The notes under the pieces were generated by a model. It was not told where the DNA came from, did not search any database, and saw only the letters and a program-made list of their open reading frames with translations. Positions 47,370-55,906 of a stretch of DNA of 64,000 bases are shown one piece after another. The position numbers were made by a program, and so were the translations under genes. Each line of letters begins with the position of its first letter. Position 1 is the first letter of the stretch. The stretch is taken from NCBI RefSeq assembly GCF_028401415.2, contig NZ_CP171821.2, positions 1,488,001-1,552,000 on the forward strand, written 5' to 3'. This DNA comes from Glaciecola sp028401415. GTDB taxonomy: Bacteria; Pseudomonadota; Gammaproteobacteria; Enterobacterales; Alteromonadaceae.

Positions 47370-47615
47370 TTAGCCACCCGTGACGGGAGGAAAGAACGCA
47401 ACCTCATCGCCATCGTTGATTTTTGCATCTTTTGAACAAAGCGTTTGATTAACCGCCACCAGCACATCTTGTTCTGTGAGCCTATTCCAGCTTGCGTCTC
47501 GATTAAGTAGCCCATGAATAAGGTCTGAAACGTTACTTTCGCCCGAATACTCAACATTCATCGAGGCGCAATTTAATTGTTCTCGCAAGTTTGCAAACAA
47601 CTTTACTTTAAGCAT
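47370..47615 (-). CDS. moaD: molybdopterin synthase sulphur carrier MoaD
   Basis: An 81-residue ubiquitin-fold protein ending in the required Gly-Gly (FFPPVTGG), which MoeB adenylates and which carries the thiocarboxylate. The N-terminus reads MLKVKLFANLREQL and the DVLVAVNQ and DGDEVAFFPP strands are typical. The ATG at 47615 is preceded by GGAGGGAGAGA; an earlier in-frame start is unlikely. It overlaps in operon spacing with moaE and follows moaB by 31 bases. Confidence 0.95.
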   Translation of the reverse strand: MLKVKLFANLREQLNCASMNVEYSGESNVSDLIHGLLNRDASWNRLTEQDVLVAVNQTLCSKDAKINDGDEVAFFPPVTGG

Positions 47616-47646
47616 TCTCTCCCTCCACGCTTGCAATTAAACCTCA

Positions 47647-48189
47647 TTAGCCGCGACTTTCGCAGGCTTGAGCATCAGCAACTTTTAAATGTGGTATAAA
47701 ATTACAAGGGCCTTGAGCCCCATCTAACTGTGCTTTTATTATTCCATTATATGCAGTTTTGCATGCCCCTGTTGACCCTGGCATACAAAATATCACCGTA
47801 TTGTTTGCCAAGCCTGCTAAGGCTCTTGATTGAATAGTAGAAGTACCAATCTCGGTGTAGCTAATCTGCCTAAACAATTCGCCAAAACCTTCAACCTCTT
47901 TGTCAAACAACACCGACACCGCTTCGGGCGTCGAATCTCGGTGAGTAAATCCTGTTCCCCCTGTAATTAATATAGCCTGAATCTGAGAGTCTGCTATGTA
48001 ATCAGAGACTTTTGAACGAATTAAGTAAATATCGTCAATGACAATGTCTCGCCTTAATATCTTATGACCGTCGTCGCTTGCGCTTAAGGCCAAATACTCT
48101 CCTGACGTGTCGCTGGCTCTGTCTCGCGTATCAGAAACCGTCAATACAGCAATATTTAGTGAAACAAACTGTTTATTCGCGTGCCCCAT
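47647..48189 (-). CDS. moaB: molybdenum cofactor biosynthesis protein MoaB
   Basis: A 180-residue MoaB/MogA-fold protein: LNIAVLTVSDTRDRASDTSG, then ILITGGTGFTHRDSTPEAV, and a C-terminal VIFCMPGSTGACKTAYNGII segment. In E. coli MoaB is dispensable; in organisms without Mog it adenylates molybdopterin before MoeA acts. No mog is visible here, so MoaB may provide that step. The start codon follows the mobA stop directly (TAAATG). Confidence 0.94.
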   Translation of the reverse strand: MGHANKQFVSLNIAVLTVSDTRDRASDTSGEYLALSASDDGHKILRRDIVIDDIYLIRSKVSDYIADSQIQAILITGGTGFTHRDSTPEAVSVLFDKEVEGFGELFRQISYTEIGTSTIQSRALAGLANNTVIFCMPGSTGACKTAYNGIIKAQLDGAQGPCNFIPHLKVADAQACESRG

Positions 48190-48792
48190 TTAAGCTCCCT
48201 CTATGCTTGTTAAGTTTTGCTTGCGCTCAAGATCATTATCAAAGTGCTGCGCAGCAAAGCGCCATTGCTCAGGCGTATTCGTGTTAAATAATGTGGTATT
48301 GCTAGAGAAACTAAGCTCCAACAAGCCAAAATGCGAACTCAAACGCTCAACGGAATAACACTGAGTGCAGCGCAAGGTATACTCTAGTGTGTATCGAAAA
48401 TCAGGCGTGTTATGAATAAAATACGGCAGGTTATGCTGTTTAAACCGTGCGTTACAGCGCTTGTCTGTGCCAGAGTCAATAAGTTGCTGAAGGTCAGCGC
48501 TTTTCACAAAAGGTAAGTCTACCGGCACAACCAACAAATTATGCCTGATAAAACGATGCGCCATGCTATGAATGCCCGACAAAGGTCCTTTGCCCGGCAA
48601 TATGTCGGCTAGATGCTGCGGCGCCCCATCATTCCTGCTGATGACCACTTTATCAACATCACTACCTTTTAAAGTATTGACCGTGCGTTCAAGCATCGAC
48701 TGATTCTCAAGGTTGAGAAGCGCCTTATCCCTTCCCATTCTTGACGAACGCCCCCCGGCCAGCACTACTCCAATCACCTTTCGATTTAACAT
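48190..48792 (-). CDS. mobA: molybdenum cofactor guanylyltransferase MobA
   Basis: A 200-residue nucleotidyltransferase that makes Mo-bis-MGD, the form needed by NarG. The GTP-binding loop LAGGRSSRMGRDKALL (about residues 11 to 26), GPLSGIHSM and VVPVDLPFV with the metal-binding Asp are present. A CTQC pair near residue 145 is unusual. It follows moaA by five bases and abuts moaB, so all five genes are one operon. Confidence 0.92.
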   Translation of the reverse strand: MLNRKVIGVVLAGGRSSRMGRDKALLNLENQSMLERTVNTLKGSDVDKVVISRNDGAPQHLADILPGKGPLSGIHSMAHRFIRHNLLVVPVDLPFVKSADLQQLIDSGTDKRCNARFKQHNLPYFIHNTPDFRYTLEYTLRCTQCYSVERLSSHFGLLELSFSSNTTLFNTNTPEQWRFAAQHFDNDLERKQNLTSIEGA

Positions 48793-48797
48793 TTGCT

Positions 48798-49772
48798 CTA
48801 GCCTCCTAACATCGCCAGCTGTTTAGTTGCACCAGTAAACCCTTGGTGCAAAGAGTGCGTTTCTTCTTTTGTTTGCACGTGTGCGCATATAGCCTCAACT
48901 GTGGCGTCAACATCTTCATCTTGAAGATAAGGCAAAATGCTTTGTCCTTCTTCCGCAAACAAGCACAAATGTAGTTTACCTTGGGAAGACACGCGCAAAC
49001 GATTGCAAGTAGTGCAAAAATCCTTGCTGTAAGGCATGATTAAACCAATGTTGCCTTGATACTGTGAGTGTGAAAACTCTTGTGCAGGCCCTGCGTCTTT
49101 GCTTCTAATAATGCGTTCCCAGCCTTGCTCTAAGAGCTGCGACTTTATGCTTTCGCCCGCTACATGATTTTGGGCAAAAAACTGCTGATTATCGCCTGTC
49201 TGCATAAGCTCTATAAAGCGCCAGGTTACAGGGTGTTCTTTTAAGTAATTAAAGAAGCTTGATAGCTCCTTATAATTAAATTGTTTGAGCATAACGGTAT
49301 TAAACTTGACTGTTTTTATGCCTGCTTGTATCGCCGCATCTACCCCTTCCAAAATATCTTCCAGCTTGTTTTTTCCGGTGATTGCCGCAAACATCCTTGG
49401 GTCGAGGCTATCTGCACTGACATTTAGTGCGTCAAGACCTGCGTTTTTGTATGCTTGCGCATCTTTATTCAAACGAAAAGCATTGGTGGTTAGAGCCACC
49501 GTTTCAATTCCGACGGTGTTTTTGCAGATTTGAATAATGTCTGTCAAGTCTCGCCTCAAAGCTGGCTCGCCACCCGTGACGCGTATTTTAGTTGTGCCCA
49601 TACGCGCAAACGCCCGCACCAAAGTATTAATTTCTTTTAAGCTCATGCCCGATGTTGGCGTATCACAAGCATTGCCTTCAGGTAGACAGTAGTTGCACTT
49701 AAAATTACATAACTCGGTAATTGAAAGCCGCAGATATTTAAATTTTCTGCCAAATGTATCTTGTAGTTCCAC
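48798..49772 (-). CDS. moaA: GTP 3',8-cyclase MoaA (radical SAM)
   Basis: A 324-residue radical SAM enzyme that starts molybdopterin synthesis from GTP. The first cluster motif CNFKCNYC (CxxxCxxC, about residue 22) and the second, C-terminal cluster CTTCNRLRVSSQGKLHLC are both intact, as are RVTGGEPALRRD and VRTGGE-like elements. It ends TKQLAMLGG; the last GG is characteristic and essential in the family. The start is a GTG at 49772 with AAAGGTG before it. It heads the operon and has a long structured leader. The next enzyme, MoaC, is not encoded in the window. Confidence 0.95.
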   Translation of the reverse strand: MELQDTFGRKFKYLRLSITELCNFKCNYCLPEGNACDTPTSGMSLKEINTLVRAFARMGTTKIRVTGGEPALRRDLTDIIQICKNTVGIETVALTTNAFRLNKDAQAYKNAGLDALNVSADSLDPRMFAAITGKNKLEDILEGVDAAIQAGIKTVKFNTVMLKQFNYKELSSFFNYLKEHPVTWRFIELMQTGDNQQFFAQNHVAGESIKSQLLEQGWERIIRSKDAGPAQEFSHSQYQGNIGLIMPYSKDFCTTCNRLRVSSQGKLHLCLFAEEGQSILPYLQDEDVDATVEAICAHVQTKEETHSLHQGFTGATKQLAMLGG

Positions 49773-49811
49773 TTAAACACCTTTCCAATTGATTAGGCTT
49801 GCCCACTTTTG

Positions 49812-49908
49812 AGGCTACCTGTCGGGAGGCGAGCGAGTTTCCTCTGTTCACCTGGCTGTTAACCATTCATTAGCTTATGCAGCTAACCATGAATGGCGTC
49901 AGCGGCTT
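49812..49908 (-). ncRNA. Moco-riboswitch-like leader of moaA
   Basis: The minus-strand leader, ending about 40 bases before moaA, contains a stem-loop (CCATTCA and TGAATGG with inner TTAGCT/AGCTAA), a GAG-GAAA-CTC tetraloop hairpin and the segment GCCTCCCGACAGGTAGCC that recalls the conserved 3' part of the Moco RNA motif (RF01055) found before moaA in E. coli and relatives. It would repress the operon when cofactor is plentiful. The match is from memory of the consensus and was not scored. The gap 49773-50135 also holds the NarL site and porin terminator listed here. Confidence 0.6.
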
Positions 49909-50030
49909 AGACTTCGTAGCATTGAATCCATCTTTTGAACAAAGGCCTTAGAAAGCTAAGCTCGGAGTTTTCTAATAAGTAACAGTTAGTGTGGATGATT
50001 TTCTGTGAATATGTAATTGGGCTGAAGGGA

Positions 50031-50046
50031 TACTCAATAGGGAGTA
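50031..50046. promoter_or_regulatory. NarL-like 7-2-7 site upstream of the moaA operon
   Basis: TACTCAATAGGGAGTA is an inverted heptamer pair with a two-base spacer and only the innermost base of each heptamer off consensus. It overlaps the narG/moaA shared motif (CTGAAGGGATAC at 50022-50033) and lies upstream of the riboswitch-like leader. Confidence 0.6.
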
Positions 50047-50066
50047 GTTAACATTTAAGAACGTTC

Positions 50067-50103
50067 GTAAAAAAGCCCGATGTTCAATATTGTGTATCGG
50101 GCC
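50067..50103 (-). terminator. rho-independent terminator of the porin gene
   Basis: On the minus strand GGCCCGAT and ATCGGGC form a seven-pair GC-rich stem around a 14-base loop, followed by six to seven T. It begins about 33 bases after the porin stop codon and separates that gene from the moaA promoter. Confidence 0.85.
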
Positions 50104-50135
50104 ATTATGTTTAAAAGCGTATATCAAGCACGCGA

Positions 50136-51338
50136 TTAGAAGCTAAACGTAAGCATTGCCCATAATTTGTTTGTATCAACGGCAAACTCATCTGAGCTAA
50201 AGTTTGCATAGCGAACTAACAGTCCAACTTTATCAGCAAGCGGATACGTCGCGTTTAAATTCAGCTCGCTACCAAAATCAATGGAGCCAATATCTGAATC
50301 AAACTCGTGCCAAACCGCCAAAAGACCCAATTTCCCGACCTTACCTGAAGCCTTAAAATAAACATCATTAAGGCCAACCCCGGGGGTATTTAAAAACTTA
50401 TCGGCAAAGCCATTAAACTTATGTAAGGTCGCAAAAGGTGTTGAGAAACCTATACCGTTATCACTGCCCAGCGACTCATAACCAAGCCCTAGCGTGACTG
50501 CTGAGATTTTCACACCCGCCTCTAGTGCCAAGTATTGAGCTGAGAAGTCAGTAGGGTTATCTCCGGTATCGGATTGGGTCGCATAAGATGCATGTACTTT
50601 TACATTGGAAATATTGGCATCGTAGCTCATACCAAGGGTTCGGGTTGAGATACCAACGGCCGTATCAAAATCTAGCTCATACGCAAATCCAGTCAACTTG
50701 TGGTCTTCGTTGATTGGATAGTTGACGTTGAGCAAATGGATATTGCCTTGTAGATCAGCATTTTGACTGTCGGGTCCAAAAATACGATTTACATTGTACA
50801 CATAGCTATAATCTACATTGAGTTTGTTATCGCCGGCGTACTGCACTCTGTAAGCGTCATAAGTTTGTTCATTTTGACGCCATGCCACGCCGCCAACAAA
50901 GCGCTGATCATTGTGGTTAATACGCTGACGCCCGAATGACAAATCCAAATTACCCGTTTTATAGCCAAGGTAGGCTTGGTTAACTTCTGTTAAGGTAGGA
51001 TCAGCCACCACCGGATACTGAGTGTTGCCATTTACCGTGCTGTTGTAGTTTTCATTGCCAATTGCACTGATATTATCGACTTCAAACACGCCGTAAAAAC
51101 CCTTTACCTCGGCACTTTTAAAGCTCAAGCGAGATAAGAGTGTGGATGCATTTGCAGTTTTGTCGATATTGTCTTGGTCAACACGCTCGTAACGATAGCG
51201 CATTTTAACCTTTGTCTCGCCATCGGTAATGGCACTTTGCACATCCTTCAACACAGCTGTTTGGGCAATCGCCTCTGATGGGAGCAATACGCTTGCGCCA
51301 AGGGCTGCACTGATAAGTAACGCTAGATATGTTTTCAT
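50136..51338 (-). CDS. outer-membrane porin under anaerobic control
   Basis: A 400-residue outer-membrane beta-barrel. The signal peptide is LALLISAALGASVLLPSEAIA; alternating strands follow and the chain ends in LTFSF with the C-terminal Phe needed for barrel assembly. The MRYRYERVDQDN start, GFYGVFEVDNIS and FGRQRINHNDQRFVGGVAWRQ segments resemble alginate-export-type porins. GGAAATTGATA precedes the ATG at 51338. An FNR box lies upstream and the gene is embedded in the nitrate island, so passage of nitrate or nitrite through the outer membrane is a reasonable inference, not proven by sequence. Confidence 0.82.
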   Translation of the reverse strand: MKTYLALLISAALGASVLLPSEAIAQTAVLKDVQSAITDGETKVKMRYRYERVDQDNIDKTANASTLLSRLSFKSAEVKGFYGVFEVDNISAIGNENYNSTVNGNTQYPVVADPTLTEVNQAYLGYKTGNLDLSFGRQRINHNDQRFVGGVAWRQNEQTYDAYRVQYAGDNKLNVDYSYVYNVNRIFGPDSQNADLQGNIHLLNVNYPINEDHKLTGFAYELDFDTAVGISTRTLGMSYDANISNVKVHASYATQSDTGDNPTDFSAQYLALEAGVKISAVTLGLGYESLGSDNGIGFSTPFATLHKFNGFADKFLNTPGVGLNDVYFKASGKVGKLGLLAVWHEFDSDIGSIDFGSELNLNATYPLADKVGLLVRYANFSSDEFAVDTNKLWAMLTFSF

Positions 51339-51369
51339 TATCAATTTCCTACTGTAATTAACTGCCTGC

Positions 51370-51408
51370 AGTATACACTCATAGAGATAAATATATGATA
51401 TATTTCAA
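51370..51408 (-). promoter_or_regulatory. FNR-type promoter of the porin gene
   Basis: On the minus strand TTGAAATATATCAT (51408-51395) matches the FNR box at eight of ten bases with full dyad symmetry, and a TATACT -10 element lies at 51375-51370. The box centre falls close to -40 of the expected start. Confidence 0.62.
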
Positions 51409-51503
51409 TAAGATACCCACACTTACTCCGTTCATTACGATATAGGTAAGTGGCGATACCACTTTTGAGAGAGGGACGATGTAGCGTGTGAGTAGATTGA
51501 ACG

Positions 51504-51884
51504 CTAGAGGAACAACAGTGGGGTCCGTGAAATGGCTACATTGACCATAAAAACGAAGGTTAATAGCGCAAAGACACCGCAAAGCAACTTAATCCTTCTC
51601 GTTTTTCCGTGCTTTATAGCAAAGCTACCTAGAAGGATGTACACCACTAAGGCAAAAAGCTTGGTTGCCAACCATGGTTGAGATGTTGGCCATAGCTGAG
51701 CTTGAAACATTAAGTAAACGCCGCAGCTTAATAGCAGTGTGTCCACTATATGCGGTGTCACTTTAACCCAGGCTTGATGTAACAGTGGGCTTTGCGATAG
51801 TGACCAAGCAAAGCGTACACAAAAGAACGAAATACTGACAATAGCCAGACTCAAGTGAAAATGTTTGATAATCAGATAGGACAA
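51504..51884 (-). CDS. SirB2-family inner-membrane protein
   Basis: A 126-residue protein with four membrane helices and the SirB2 pattern: IIKHFHLSLAIVSISFFCVR, PHIVDTLLLSCGVYLMF and WLATKLFALVVYILLGS. The conserved His and Lys residues at helix ends are kept. The family is uncharacterised despite its name. The start is a TTG at 51884 with AGGTTAGAAAAA before it. It is not clearly in an operon with the porin (166 bases apart, with a small dyad AAGTGG/CCACTT in the gap). Confidence 0.85.
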   Translation of the reverse strand: MSYLIIKHFHLSLAIVSISFFCVRFAWSLSQSPLLHQAWVKVTPHIVDTLLLSCGVYLMFQAQLWPTSQPWLATKLFALVVYILLGSFAIKHGKTRRIKLLCGVFALLTFVFMVNVAISRTPLLFL

Positions 51885-52032
51885 TTTTTCTAACCTTGGT
51901 ATATTCTTGTTAAAGCGCTTTATGGATACTACAGTCCAACTTACACAACTTAGGAAATATGTGATTTAACGCATGTTTAAAGCTAACACTTTACCTTGTG
52001 TAATAACACCCAATCCAGTTTAGGTTAATAAA

Positions 52033-52797
52033 ATGACGACCAAAACGCTCTCTACGGCTGAGGCCATGCGCTACAGTCGCCAAATCCTCCTATCAGGATT
52101 TGATTTAGAAAAGCAGGAGCTTCTTATTAACAGCTCTGTTTTGATGATTGGAGCCGGAGGCCTTGGCTGCGCAGCCGCACAATACTTAGTTGCCGCGGGT
52201 ATAGGTAAGTTAACGCTGGTCGATGACGACACGGTGGAAAACACTAACTTGCAGCGTCAAGTCCTACATTTTGAGGACGATATTGGTGCGAAAAAAGTTG
52301 ATTCTGCGCTCGCTACCCTTAGCCAAATTAACCACTACACTGAGCTCGTAGGCATCGATAAACGTCTATCGGAAACTGAGCTTGAACCCCTTGTGGATAC
52401 TCATAACCTTGTTGTGGACTGCACGGATAACCTACAGAGCAGAAATACCCTTAACGACCTATGTTATCGAAACAACACCCCACTGGTTTCGGGTGCAGCC
52501 ATCCGCATGGAAGGGCAAATTTTTTGTGTGATACCTACATTAAATAGCGCCTGTTATCGCTGCGTTAGTCACTATTTTGGTGAGCAGAATTTATCTTGCG
52601 TTGAGTCAGGCGTGATGTCACCCGTGGTCGGCATTATTGGCGCAAGCCAAGCAAATGAAGCCATTAAAATTTTAACCCAATTTGGACAAGCGCCCATTAA
52701 TTGCTTGCAAATTTTTGATGCTGCGCAATCTCAGTGGGATAGCGTTAGAGTTAATGCGCTTAAGACTTGCCCTACATGTGCCAACCCGCATGAATAA
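52033..52797 (+). CDS. moeB: molybdopterin-synthase adenylyltransferase MoeB (ThiF/HesA fold)
   Basis: A 254-residue E1-like enzyme that adenylates the C-terminal Gly of MoaD. The nucleotide loop GAGGLGCAAAQYL (about residues 37 to 49), DDDTVENTNLQRQ, the CTDN motif (VVDCTDNLQSRNTLND) and the zinc-binding pairs CYRC and CPTC are present. It lacks a rhodanese domain. The SRQILL start is typical. It is on the plus strand, separate from the moaA operon, and is followed by the AMP-ligase gene after 57 bases. ThiF is a close relative, but the Moco context favours MoeB. Confidence 0.9.
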   Translation: MTTKTLSTAEAMRYSRQILLSGFDLEKQELLINSSVLMIGAGGLGCAAAQYLVAAGIGKLTLVDDDTVENTNLQRQVLHFEDDIGAKKVDSALATLSQINHYTELVGIDKRLSETELEPLVDTHNLVVDCTDNLQSRNTLNDLCYRNNTPLVSGAAIRMEGQIFCVIPTLNSACYRCVSHYFGEQNLSCVESGVMSPVVGIIGASQANEAIKILTQFGQAPINCLQIFDAAQSQWDSVRVNALKTCPTCANPHE

Positions 52798-52854
52798 ATA
52801 GCTAATGAGATACATCATCAGTGCTTGATTTGCTGCTATCTAGGAGAAGCGACC

Positions 52855-54366
52855 TTGGCGAATATCTACTTCAACCAACACAAAACAAGTTTTCAAGAGT
52901 TCTCTATCAACAGTCGAAAAATGGCATCGGTGTTTGAGAAAAGTGGGGTTAAATCAGGCGAAAGCATTGCTTTGTTGCTTCGAAACGACATTGCAATATT
53001 CGAGGCTATTGAAGCTTGCCGATATTTAGAGCTTAGTTTTGTGCCGCTTAATTGGCATTCAACCGCTCAAGAACTTCGTCATGTTTTGCTAGACTCAGGT
53101 TCAACAATTTTGTTAGCGCACAGTGATTTACTGCATGAGGTACAAGACGCACTTCCTCAAAGCATACACATTATTGTAAAAGAAACGCCAAACAATATTG
53201 CAAACCTTTATAAAAGTGTTGCTAGCGGCAAGTCGATTAACAACGCACGCGCAGTCAATTTGTCGCTGGAAATGCAAGAAGCCTTGCCCATTGCATGTCA
53301 ACCCAAGTCGTTTAAAGGCATGTTTTCGTATACCTCGGGCAGTACGGGCCGTCCAAAAGGAATTCGCCGAGAAATAAACAAAGATAAACCTGATTTGTAT
53401 GCAGTGTATGAGCAGCTTGCAAAGAGCCTGTTGCAGTTGAATGAAGGGGATCGCTACTATATTTGTGCACCGCTTTATCACAGTGCCCCCAATGCCCTGT
53501 CACTTTGTTGTGTGGCTGCCAGAAACGTCGATATATACATTGAGCCCAAATTCGAGGCACAGCATTTTTTAGCCGATATAGAACGCTACAAGATTACGCA
53601 TGTTTACATTGTGCCGACCATGATGATAAGACTGCTGAAACTCCCCGATGACGTGAAAGCAAAATACGATGTTTCATCATTAAAATATGCTATTTCATCT
53701 GGTTCGCCATGGCCTGCAGATGTGAAAGCATCAATGATTGACTGGTTTGGTCCAATATTTTTTGAATCTTACGGGGCAAGCGAAATTGGGTTTATGACAC
53801 TGATATCCTCGCAAGAATCGATTAAAAAGCCCGGCTCAGTTGGCACTATTCTTACAGGTGGCTCAATCATGATCCTAGATGAAAATCATCAGGAACTTCC
53901 AGTTGGAGAGTCTGGATTAATATACGTGTACCTACCTATGTTTGGAGACTTCACATACACCCAAGGAGATGTCAGCAGCCTGCGCTATAAAGGCCATACC
54001 ACATTGGGTGATGTTGGCTATGTGGACGCTGACGGGTATCTCTTTATCAATGATCGGCAAAAAGATATGGTGATATCTGGTGGCGCGAATATCTTTCCCG
54101 CAGAAATTGAAGCCCTTATTTTGCAGATGCCGCAAGTGCTTGACTGCGCAGTGTTTGGCATACCCGATACCGAATTCGGAGAAAAGCTTGTGGCGGCTGT
54201 TTGCCTAAAACCGAATCAATCACTTTCACTGGAAGCACTTCACACGTTTTTACAGGGTAAAATAGCCCGCTTCAAATATCCTCAAAAGCTTGATATTCAC
54301 GACAGTTTACCCAGACAAGACAGCGGTAAAATATTTAAACAAAAACTCAGGGAAGCGTACAATTAA
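52855..54366 (+). CDS. AMP-dependent acyl-CoA synthetase/ligase
   Basis: A 503-residue ANL-superfamily ligase. The phosphate loop YTSGSTGRPKGI, the A5 motif FFESYGASEIG, the A7 motif TTLGDVGYVDADGYLFINDR and the final catalytic Lys in RQDSGKIFKQKLRE are present. The start is a TTG at 52855 behind TAGGAGAAGCGACC. Such enzymes activate a carboxylate as acyl-AMP and transfer it to CoA; fatty or aromatic acids are possible substrates. It follows moeB on the same strand, which does not suggest a Moco role. The MFS gene beyond it is convergent. Confidence 0.88.
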   Translation: MANIYFNQHKTSFQEFSINSRKMASVFEKSGVKSGESIALLLRNDIAIFEAIEACRYLELSFVPLNWHSTAQELRHVLLDSGSTILLAHSDLLHEVQDALPQSIHIIVKETPNNIANLYKSVASGKSINNARAVNLSLEMQEALPIACQPKSFKGMFSYTSGSTGRPKGIRREINKDKPDLYAVYEQLAKSLLQLNEGDRYYICAPLYHSAPNALSLCCVAARNVDIYIEPKFEAQHFLADIERYKITHVYIVPTMMIRLLKLPDDVKAKYDVSSLKYAISSGSPWPADVKASMIDWFGPIFFESYGASEIGFMTLISSQESIKKPGSVGTILTGGSIMILDENHQELPVGESGLIYVYLPMFGDFTYTQGDVSSLRYKGHTTLGDVGYVDADGYLFINDRQKDMVISGGANIFPAEIEALILQMPQVLDCAVFGIPDTEFGEKLVAAVCLKPNQSLSLEALHTFLQGKIARFKYPQKLDIHDSLPRQDSGKIFKQKLREAYN

Positions 54367-54394
54367 ACCTCCCTAAGCTTTGCTTCGGCTAATT

Positions 54395-55717
54395 TTAAGC
54401 CTTCGACTGACGAAGCTCCGCTTGCTCCCAATCTCGTTTAATCTGTGTGCTAGACCAGAAGAAGGTCAATATTGACAGCAAGTAAGGCACACCGAGCAAG
54501 GTGAGAGAGAAGCGCAAGGCTTCAGCAGAGCCCATCGATTCGGTGTACATTTGGCTGATGATGCCTACCAAAGTGGGACCTCCACCTAGCGCAATGATAT
54601 TGAGTACGAAAAAGAACAGCGCCGTAGACATGGCGCGCGCATTAACGGGCGCAAGCGTTTGCGCAATAGCAAAACAGGGTCCTAAGTACATTCCACTGGT
54701 GAATAGTAGTATCGCTAACAAAGCAACAGAAACCCAAGGATCGGCAACGTATAATGCAAGTAAGAAGCAGGGTACGCCGATTATCATCGCGTAGGTGGGC
54801 ATGAGTGCGTAGGCGCGGCGATCTTTCTTGCCCCATTTGTCGGCAATCACGCCCCCTAACCATACACCCACCGCATATGCGGTGCCGTTTATAATACCAA
54901 AGACAATAAGCAGTGTTTGTATGCTTACATCGCTGTGAACGCGCACGTAAAAGTCGATGATCCATGTTGAGATAGCGTAACTGCCGAAAGAACCAAACGA
55001 GATACCTAAGCACATCCCCCACCATGTAGGGATTTTCAGTAGCGTTTTAACAGCGTCTTTTAGCTTCATGCTTTGAGTTGAGCCGCTCGGTGCTAGCGTG
55101 CGAGTAGGTTCTTTGATTGTGAGCTTCATCACAATTGCTAGCAATACGCCCGGGACACCTACTGCAATCATAACCGTACGCCAATCCGCGGCACCGCCTT
55201 GTAAAAAGAAGGCTGCAGCAAAGTATGCTGCCATTATTCCAAAGGGGATCCCAAGGGAATAAATCGCAAGCGCTTTTGCGCGTTCAGTAGGTTTATAAAG
55301 ATCCGATATCATTGAATGACTCGGCGGACTACCGCCCGCCTCACCGATACCAACCGCCACCCTTGCGATTGCCAATTGCGTAAAGTTTTGTGCAAAACCA
55401 GATATAGCAGTAAAACCACTCCATACGGTCAAGGATATAGCGACAATATTCACGCGACTATATCGGTCCGCAAGCCACGCAATAGGAATGCCGACCACCG
55501 TGTACAAAAGCGCAAACGCAAAGCCTTTTAACCAACCCAATTGGGCGTCATCCAAACCTAAATCTGCCTTTATAAACGGAGACAGGATACCTATGATTTG
55601 GCGGTCAATAAAGTTAAATGCGTAGACTAAGGTTAATATTAAAAGTACATACCGACGGTAAGCGATGGAAGGTTCTGTTTGTGCTGCGACCGTGGCGGGT
55701 TCATTTGCAGTGCTCAA
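54395..55717 (-). CDS. MFS transporter, spinster-like
   Basis: A 440-residue twelve-helix transporter of the spinster/sphingolipid-like MFS group: NFIDRQIIGILSPFIKADLG in helix 1 and loop, GWLKGFAFALLYTVVGIPIA, the motif A segment ADRYSRVNIVAIS and AVGIGEAGGSPPSHSMISD in helix 5. In marine bacteria such proteins often accompany degradation of lipids or organic acids. The start is a TTG at 55717 with AAGGAATATGCA before it. It faces the AMP-ligase end to end, so the two may share a substrate class; this is speculative. Confidence 0.87.
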   Translation of the reverse strand: MSTANEPATVAAQTEPSIAYRRYVLLILTLVYAFNFIDRQIIGILSPFIKADLGLDDAQLGWLKGFAFALLYTVVGIPIAWLADRYSRVNIVAISLTVWSGFTAISGFAQNFTQLAIARVAVGIGEAGGSPPSHSMISDLYKPTERAKALAIYSLGIPFGIMAAYFAAAFFLQGGAADWRTVMIAVGVPGVLLAIVMKLTIKEPTRTLAPSGSTQSMKLKDAVKTLLKIPTWWGMCLGISFGSFGSYAISTWIIDFYVRVHSDVSIQTLLIVFGIINGTAYAVGVWLGGVIADKWGKKDRRAYALMPTYAMIIGVPCFLLALYVADPWVSVALLAILLFTSGMYLGPCFAIAQTLAPVNARAMSTALFFFVLNIIALGGGPTLVGIISQMYTESMGSAEALRFSLTLLGVPYLLSILTFFWSSTQIKRDWEQAELRQSKA

Positions 55718-55906
55718 TGCATATTCCTTTTAATGAAGCCGCAATTTGGATTGATAGAACAAAAACCTGCGGCGATGCATCAATGTGTCTCATTTGTAAA
55801 CAAAACGCCACTTTTTGTGAATTATTTGTGAAAATTAGTCTTGTCTATGAATGGCTTGGTCCATGTAGCCCGCCTACGGGAGCACAAAAAGTGCAAATTA
55901 CGTGCA

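Noticed and set aside
51449..51465. Dyad AAGTGG/CCACTT between SirB2 and porin genes as a terminator
   Set aside because: The stem is short and no T run follows on the minus strand.
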